NCBI GenBank assembly: GCA_021809305.1
Contig: JAKBAF010000016.1
Location: 1 to 10,238 of the forward strand
Reading direction: 5' to 3'
DNA length: 10,238 bases
Origin: a bacterium
GTDB taxonomy: Bacteria > Chlamydiota > Chlamydiia > Chlamydiales > JAFEGQ01
Position numbers and translations under genes: made by a program
Notes under the pieces: generated by a model
What the model saw: the letters and a program-made list of their open reading frames with translations, nothing else
What the model was told of the DNA's origin: nothing
Databases searched by the model: none
Part shown: in pieces, positions 6,445 through 10,238 of the stretch
Numbering within the stretch: position 1 is the first letter of the stretch
Layout of the letters: every line of letters begins with the position of its first letter

Positions 6445-6942
6445 ATGTCGAAGCAGAAGGGAAAACCTGAGAGCACAGGAAAAGAGCTAGAAGAGAAGGT
6501 TCTCTTCGTTAATCGCTGTGCCAAAGTGGTTAAAGGCGGTCGCAAGTTTAGCTTTTCGGCACTCATTCTCGTCGGAGATGGCAAGGGTCATGTCGGATGT
6601 GGATTTGCGAAGGCTAATGAGCTCTCGGATGCAATTCGAAAGGGCGGAGAGGCGGCGCGCAAAAATGTCATCAGCTTTGAGATGGAAGGGACGACCATTC
6701 CACACGAGGTCGTTGTCAAGGCCGATGGAGTTCACCTCCTTTTAAAGCCAGCTCCGAAGGGGACAGGCATTGTTGCCGGCTCGCGAGTGCGCTCTGTTCT
6801 TGAGGCTGCGGGTGTTCACGATGTTGTGGCAAAAAACCTCGGATCAAGCAATCCGATAAATCAAGTTAGAGCGATCATCATGGCGCTGAAAAGCCTGCGA
6901 AGCCGTGAGGAGATTGCACGTCGAAGGAGTGTTAACGCATGA
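6445..6942 (+). CDS. rpsE: 30S ribosomal protein S5
   Basis: S5 sits at the mRNA entry side of the small subunit and affects decoding accuracy and helicase action. The product is 165 residues (family about 160-175). The double-stranded RNA-binding-like N-domain has VVKGGRKFSFSALILVGDGK at 28-47 and GFAKANELSDAIRKG at 53-67, the S5 signature. The C-terminal domain has KPAPKGTGIVAGSRVRSVLE at 101-120 and NPINQVRAIIMAL. The first 15 residues are variable. The ribosome binding site is weak (CAAGG). The stop overlaps the rplO start (ATGA), and rpmD (L30), often found between them, is absent. Confidence 0.97.
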   Translation: MSKQKGKPESTGKELEEKVLFVNRCAKVVKGGRKFSFSALILVGDGKGHVGCGFAKANELSDAIRKGGEAARKNVISFEMEGTTIPHEVVVKADGVHLLLKPAPKGTGIVAGSRVRSVLEAAGVHDVVAKNLGSSNPINQVRAIIMALKSLRSREEIARRRSVNA

Positions 6943-7415
6943 GGACACTAGCTAATCTAGCAGATGAGACTCGTCCGCCGTCGCGCCGTAAGCGCGTTGG
7001 TCGAGGTCCCAGTTCTGGGCATGGTAAGACGAGCTGTCGTGGAGGCAAAGGAGCCTCTGCTCGCTCGGGCTACAAGAGGCGTTTTGGATATGAAGGGGGG
7101 CAGATGCGCCTTTTCATGAAGATCCCTCAACGCGGATTCTCAGTGGCCCGTTTTCAGCGTCGGATGCACTCCGTTAATCTAGTACTCATTGATCGCTACT
7201 TTGTTGATGGTGAGCCGGTCAATGAAGCGACCTTGCGTCGGCATGGCTTGGTGACGGGACACTCTTGGGGTATTAAGATTCTTGGCGAAGGTGAGTTGAC
7301 AAAGCGTTTGGTGAGCATCGAAGTAGATGCGATTTCAGCAGAGGCTTTGCGAAAGGTAGAGGCGGCTAACATCCCTCTGACGCTCCGTCGCCGATTCGAA
7401 GATGATGTTGCTTGA
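6939..7415 (+). CDS. rplO: 50S ribosomal protein L15
   Basis: L15 is a late-assembly large-subunit protein with a long basic N-terminal extension running into the 23S rRNA core. The product is 158 residues (family about 145-160). RVGRGPSSGHGKTSCRGGKG at 19-38 is the glycine-rich motif, with a cysteine and GG where the usual form is GRGHKG. YEGGQMRLFMKIPQRGF at 51-67 is standard. The C-terminal globular part carries KILGEGELTKRLVSIEVDAI at 113-132. Translation is probably coupled to rpsE by the ATGA overlap (6939-6942), and a good AAGGAGTG site lies within the rpsE end. secY follows after 60 bases. Confidence 0.96.
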   Translation: MRTLANLADETRPPSRRKRVGRGPSSGHGKTSCRGGKGASARSGYKRRFGYEGGQMRLFMKIPQRGFSVARFQRRMHSVNLVLIDRYFVDGEPVNEATLRRHGLVTGHSWGIKILGEGELTKRLVSIEVDAISAEALRKVEAANIPLTLRRRFEDDVA

Positions 7416-7475
7416 GTTGTCGTTGGTGCTAATAGCGCGGATCTGGTGGCTGAGTGGGAGTTAGAGGGGGCGAGA

Positions 7476-8846
7476 ATGTTTGAAGGGATTGTGCGGGTCT
7501 TTCGGGTTCCGGAGCTTCGTTCTCGAATTCTTTTCACTCTGCTTATGCTGGTCATCTACCGCATTGCGGTCTTTATTCCGGTCCCAGGAATAAATGGTGA
7601 GATTGCGGTTAGCTTCTTTCGCCACCTTTCCGGTGGTGGACAGAACTTGTTTCAATTGGTAGACATCTTTTCGGGCAGTGCCTTCTCTCAGATGACGGTG
7701 GTAGCTCTTGGGATTATGCCCTACATCTCTGCCTCGATTATTGTTCAGCTCTTAGGAGCTCTTATACCGTCGCTCCAAAGGGAGATTCGCGAGAATCCAG
7801 CCCTTGGCAGGAAGAAGGTCACCAAGTGGACACGATTTTTCACGGTGATTCTCTCCTTTCTTCAGGCTGGGCTCTTTGCGAAATACGCGTTGCAGATGAA
7901 TGCAACAAGACCTGGTATTGTGATGCCAGAGCTTCTTGGTGTCGAGGTCCTTGGTTTTCCATGGCTCTTCTATCTTGTTGTTATCGTTACGATGACAACA
8001 GGTACGGTTTTCCTTATGTGGCTCGGTGAGCAGATTACAGAGCGTGGTATTGGCAACGGGATAAGTTTGATTATCACTGTTGGAATTCTCTCGGAGGTGC
8101 CGAGAGCGATTGGAAGCGTGATCTCTCAACTTAACGTCGATTCGCAAGAAGTTGGGCAGATGACCTTCTCTTCTCTTGTGGTCCTCTCTTGCGTCTTTGT
8201 AGCTGTAATTCTTGCCACGATTCTTATTATTCAAGGGCAACGTCGCATTCCTCTCCAATATGCAAGACGGGTTGTAGGGCGACGCGAGGTTCAAGGATCG
8301 AGTGCCTATATCCCGCTGCGCATCAACTATGCGGGGGTAATTCCTGTAATTTTTGCCTCTGCGCTGTTAATGCTCCCAGCCACCTTAGCTCAGTTTTTAG
8401 GCGGTAGTACGCGATTTGCAGGCGTTGCTGCTTACTTAAGTCCCGGGAGTTGGCTCTATACGGCGATCTATGTTGTGCTGATCCTCTTTTTCACCTATTT
8501 TTGGACGGCGACTCAATTTCATCCGGAGCAGATCGCCTCAGATATGAAGAAGAATGGGGCCTTTATTCCGGGAATTCGGCAAGGTAAGCCGACTCAAGAT
8601 TTTCTTGAAAGCACAATGAGTCGTGTCACCCTTATCGGTGCCATCTTCCTGGCCTTGATTGCTATTTTACCGACGCTTATTGGCAGTCTCTTGGAGCTAA
8701 GTCAAGGCGTGAGCTATTTTTTTGGAGGAACCCCGATGCTTATTCTCGTCGGCGTTGTTCTTGATACCATCAAACAGGTTGAATCGCATCTCATCACAAA
8801 GCGCTATGATGGCTTTATGAAGCGTGGAAAGGTGCGGGCGCGTTAG
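7476..8846 (+). CDS. secY: Preprotein translocase subunit SecY
   Basis: SecY is the channel of the Sec translocon. With SecE and SecG it passes unfolded proteins through or into the inner membrane, driven by SecA or the ribosome. The product is 456 residues (E. coli 443), with about ten hydrophobic segments. The first is ILFTLLMLVIYRIAVFIPVP at 18-37. The plug region follows, around 58-80. TERGIGNGISLII at 188-200 and the cytosolic loop GQRRIPLQYARR at 254-265 are conserved. NYAGVIPVIFASALLML at 284-300 begins segment seven, and FIPGIRQGKPT at 363-373 lies in the SecA/ribosome-binding loop. The start at 7476 follows TAGAGGGGG; a GTG at 7446 lacks such a site. It is intact and in its usual place after rplO. 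Confidence 0.97.
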   Translation: MFEGIVRVFRVPELRSRILFTLLMLVIYRIAVFIPVPGINGEIAVSFFRHLSGGGQNLFQLVDIFSGSAFSQMTVVALGIMPYISASIIVQLLGALIPSLQREIRENPALGRKKVTKWTRFFTVILSFLQAGLFAKYALQMNATRPGIVMPELLGVEVLGFPWLFYLVVIVTMTTGTVFLMWLGEQITERGIGNGISLIITVGILSEVPRAIGSVISQLNVDSQEVGQMTFSSLVVLSCVFVAVILATILIIQGQRRIPLQYARRVVGRREVQGSSAYIPLRINYAGVIPVIFASALLMLPATLAQFLGGSTRFAGVAAYLSPGSWLYTAIYVVLILFFTYFWTATQFHPEQIASDMKKNGAFIPGIRQGKPTQDFLESTMSRVTLIGAIFLALIAILPTLIGSLLELSQGVSYFFGGTPMLILVGVVLDTIKQVESHLITKRYDGFMKRGKVRAR

Positions 8847-8866
8847 GAAATTCAAGAGTTCACCTT

Positions 8867-8902
8867 GAGACGCATTTCCCTTTGCGGATAATGAGTCGTC
8901 TC
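8867..8902 (+). promoter_or_regulatory. Inverted repeat downstream of secY
   Basis: GAGACG at 8867-8872 and CGTCTC at 8897-8902 are perfect six-base complements separated by 24 bases. A smaller CGCA/TGCG pairing (8871-8874 with 8883-8886) competes with it. The T run that would mark an intrinsic terminator is missing; only a TTTT occurs about 20 bases later. It lies 20 bases after the secY stop, so it could be an mRNA 3'-end or processing structure at the spc/alpha boundary. The evidence is pairing only. Confidence 0.25.
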
Positions 8903-8973
8903 GGTAAAATGATGGGCTCTTTTGCAGTGTACGTAAGTAGTTTAGGTCGTATTTAGAATCAGACTGTATTTCG

Positions 8974-8992
8974 CTCGTGTCGTGTGCACGAG
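8974..8992 (+). promoter_or_regulatory. Hairpin next to the rpsM ribosome binding site (candidate leader element)
   Basis: CTCGTG at 8974-8979 pairs perfectly with CACGAG at 8987-8992 across a seven-base loop, TCGTGTG. Part of that loop (TCGTG, 8980-8984) can also pair with the CACGA of the 3' arm, so two foldings compete. The 3' arm ends eight bases before the GGAGGGG site and 17 before the rpsM ATG. In E. coli the alpha-operon repressor S4 binds a pseudoknot at exactly this place. No homology to that structure is visible, so a regulatory role is inferred from position only. The rest of the 163-base spacer (8847-9009) has a lone TAGAAT at 8954-8959 without a convincing -35. Confidence 0.35.
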
Positions 8993-9009
8993 GTGAGTTG
9001 GAGGGGTAG

Positions 9010-9378
9010 ATGCCTCGTATTATCGGAACCGACATTCCTAACAATAAACGCCTCGTCATTGCTTTGAGGTATATTTACGGGATTGGGCCAAAACGCTCGG
9101 AAGATATCTGTAAGGAGCTCGGTTTAAGCCCTGATATGAAGGCTAACGCATTGTCGGAAGCTGAAAAGGCTAAAATCAATACGCTTTTACAGACAAAGTA
9201 TGTCGTCGAGGGAGATCTTAGGCGTCAGGTAGGAAACGACATTAAGCGTCTAATCGCCATCAATTGCTATCGGGGGATGCGCCACCGTTCTGGTTTACCG
9301 GTACGTGGCCAGCGAACCCATACTAATGCTCGGACGCGGAAAGGGCGACGCAAGACGATCGCCGGCAAGAAGAAGTAG
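9010..9378 (+). CDS. rpsM: 30S ribosomal protein S13
   Basis: S13 lies in the small-subunit head, contacts P-site tRNA, and forms bridges to L5. The product is 122 residues (family 113-126). It starts MPRIIGTDIPNNKRLVIALR and has YIYGIGPKRSEDI around 21-33, the helix-two-turn-helix region. The signature GMRHRSGLPVRGQRTHTNAR lies at 89-108, followed by a lysine/arginine tail that threads toward the P site. GGAGGGG precedes the ATG at good spacing. It opens the alpha-type block; adk, map, infA and rpmJ are not found between it and secY. Confidence 0.97.
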   Translation: MPRIIGTDIPNNKRLVIALRYIYGIGPKRSEDICKELGLSPDMKANALSEAEKAKINTLLQTKYVVEGDLRRQVGNDIKRLIAINCYRGMRHRSGLPVRGQRTHTNARTRKGRRKTIAGKKK

Positions 9379-9402
9379 TATTTAAGCGACAGATTTAGAG
9401 GG

Positions 9403-9421
9403 TCTATTGTGGCCCGATAGA
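9403..9421 (+). promoter_or_regulatory. Weak inverted repeats in the rpsM-rpsK spacer
   Basis: The 121-base spacer 9379-9499 encodes no recognisable protein. TCTAT at 9403-9407 pairs with ATAGA at 9417-9421. CTCT at 9430-9433 pairs with AGAG at 9439-9442 around the loop TTATT. Both stems are four to five pairs long, and neither is followed by a T run. They may be chance. Confidence 0.15.
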
Positions 9422-9499
9422 ATCGCTCTCTCTTTATTAGAGGAGATGGTGAGGTTCTCTCGGGTTCTGTTTAAGGCTCTTGATACTTAGAGGTGGATC

Positions 9500-9910
9500 T
9501 TGGCAAAGCAGATGAATCAGCAGAAAAAGCCGCTTACAAAGACTCGTCGTAAGGTTGGTCGGACGGTGGCTTCCGGGGTCGCGCACATCAAGGCGACTTT
9601 TAACAATACAATTGTTGCTATCACCGATCCGGCTGGCAATGTCATCTCTTGGGCTTCCGCTGGGAAGGTGAATTTCTCTGGAAGTCGTAAGTCCTCGGCC
9701 TTTGCTGCGACGTTAGCAGCTCAGGATGCGGCTAAGAGTGCTATGACAATGGGGATGCGCGAGGTCGAAGTTTACATTAAAGGGCCAGGGGCTGGGCGTG
9801 AATCGGCAGTTAGGGGATTGCAGTCTGCAGGGCTGACGATCTCAAGAATCGGTGATCGTACGCCTGTCCCCCATAATGGTTGCCGTCCTCGTAAGCGTCG
9901 TAGGGTCTAA
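9500..9910 (+). CDS. rpsK: 30S ribosomal protein S11 (TTG start)
   Basis: S11 lies on the small-subunit platform by the mRNA exit, near the Shine-Dalgarno duplex. The product is 136 residues (family about 125-135). KVGRTVASGVAHIKATFNNT at 18-37 and ITDPAGNVISWASAG at 41-55 are typical. GSRKSSAFAATLAAQDAA at 61-78 follows. The signature VEVYIKGPGAGRESAVRGLQ is at 89-108, and the end VPHNGCRPRKRRRV is standard. The best start is TTG at 9500: GAGGTG at 9490-9495 is correctly spaced for it, and it gives the usual MAK opening. The next in-frame ATG, at 9512, is too far from that site and would remove only four residues. rpsD does not follow it. Confidence 0.96.
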   Translation: MAKQMNQQKKPLTKTRRKVGRTVASGVAHIKATFNNTIVAITDPAGNVISWASAGKVNFSGSRKSSAFAATLAAQDAAKSAMTMGMREVEVYIKGPGAGRESAVRGLQSAGLTISRIGDRTPVPHNGCRPRKRRRV

Positions 9911-10124
9911 CCTTCGTAGCTAGAGGGATGGTCTTCCGTTCGGGTGGTTAGCCAAGATGAGTTTTGGATTGGTGTACATCAGTAGAAGGTCATCTAGTCG
10001 ATTTGGACGGCCATAATAGTGGTTGGTAGTTTGGATTGTTCTTGGTTTGTGAGCAAGCTGCCACTAGGGCCGAAAGAAGTACCAAGCTCCTAAGGGAGTC
10101 TAAGTTAAGGGTTTGTTCAGTAAT

Positions 10125-10163
10125 GCATCGATAACAGTTTATCGGTAGACCGTTTATCGATAA
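10125..10163 (+). promoter_or_regulatory. Triple TTATCGATAA-like array before rpoA
   Basis: Three related decamers lie at 10125-10134 (GCATCGATAA), 10139-10148 (TTATCGGTAG) and 10154-10163 (TTATCGATAA, a perfect palindrome), at steps of 14 and 15 bases. As RNA, the CGATAA of copy 1 (10129-10134) can pair either with TTATCG in copy 2 (six pairs, four-base loop) or with copy 3 (eight pairs, ATCGATAA 10127-10134 with TTATCGAT 10154-10161). The two foldings exclude each other. The array ends four bases before the GAGGGG site and 16 before the rpoA ATG. It could be a protein operator or an RNA leader switch. The rest of the 269-base spacer 9911-10179 shows no rpsD-like protein and only a weak CTCC/GGAG hairpin near 10087-10098. 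Confidence 0.4.
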
Positions 10164-10179
10164 GTTGAGGGGTGAGATC

Positions 10180-10238
10180 ATGTCGGTCAAGTATGGTAGA
10201 TTCGAAATCCCAAGGAAGATCAATGTCGATTCTGCGGA
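10180..10238 (+). CDS. rpoA: DNA-directed RNA polymerase alpha subunit, N-terminal 19 codons (3' end outside window)
   Basis: The alpha subunit dimerises to start RNA polymerase assembly, and its C-terminal domain contacts promoters and activators. Only the first 19 codons are inside the window, reading MSVKYGRFEIPRKINVDSA. The GRFEIP/GRFEMP stretch near the start is typical of alpha subunits in the PVC group and related bacteria, as I recall. The position directly after rpsM-rpsK is the usual place of rpoA, or of rpsD followed by rpoA. The ATG follows GAGGGG at 10167-10172 with seven bases between. The call rests on a short stretch plus gene order. Confidence 0.8.
   Translation, partial: MSVKYGRFEIPRKINVDSA

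Noticed and set aside
7752..8294. 180-residue minus-strand frame inside secY
   Set aside because: Antisense to conserved membrane segments of SecY. Its composition (rich in N, R, H) is what reverse reading of hydrophobic codons produces.
8867..8902. Intrinsic terminator after secY
   Set aside because: The GAGACG/CGTCTC stem has a 24-base loop and no T run directly after it. I list it only as an inverted repeat.
9911..10179. Possible rpsD (S4) remnant in the rpsK-rpoA gap
   Set aside because: Translation of the three forward frames gives multiple stops. A short VEGHLVDLDG stretch loosely recalls S4 but lacks the following VNIPSY-type segment, so it is most likely chance.
9990..10223. 77-residue minus-strand frame across the rpsK-rpoA spacer
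   Set aside because: No recognisable motif. It overlaps the rpoA start and the palindromic array, so it is better explained as a chance frame.
1..10238. Defence system, mobile element, CRISPR array or novel gene cluster
   Set aside because: Every complete gene belongs to the conserved ribosomal/secretion cluster in a known order. I saw no transposase, repeat-spacer pattern or unassigned gene.

Overview
The window is one stretch of the conserved S10-spc-alpha ribosomal protein cluster, with every gene on the + strand. It runs from the C-terminal end of rplW (L23) through rplB, rpsS, rplV, rpsC, rplP, rpmC, rpsQ, rplN, rplX, rplE, rpsH, rplF, rplR, rpsE, rplO, secY, rpsM and rpsK to the first codons of rpoA. 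All 20 genes are recognisable from family motifs. All 18 complete genes have normal family lengths, and none is frameshifted or truncated. I see no mobile element, CRISPR array, rRNA or tRNA gene, toxin-antitoxin pair or defence gene.

The organism is a bacterium of moderate GC content. Several genes usual in this cluster are absent: rpsN (S14) between rplE and rpsH; rpmD (L30) between rpsE and rplO; adk, map, infA and rpmJ between secY and rpsM; and rpsD (S4) between rpsK and rpoA. As far as I recall, the same simplified order occurs in Chlamydiae, and the protein sequences (L16, S11, S5, L29) also look like the Planctomycetes-Verrucomicrobia-Chlamydiae group. A Verrucomicrobiota-like bacterium is my best guess. 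A reduced symbiont genome is possible but not shown by this window.

Layout. 1-3380 is the S10-type block, mostly packed with gaps of 3-22 bases apart from an 85-base gap before rplV. 3381-3555 is a 175-base spacer with a weak candidate promoter, at the classic S10/spc boundary. 3556-8846 is the spc-type block, with a 181-base spacer before rplE and an ATGA overlap joining rpsE to rplO. 8847-10238 is the alpha-type block, with unusually long spacers of 163, 121 and 269 bases before rpsM, rpsK and rpoA. These spacers carry small inverted repeats. The most structured is a triple TTATCGATAA-like array directly upstream of rpoA.

The products work together in protein synthesis and export: large- and small-subunit ribosomal proteins, the SecY channel that receives nascent membrane proteins, and the RNA polymerase alpha subunit. 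I find no undescribed multi-gene system here. The open questions concern regulation in the spacers and the missing cluster members.
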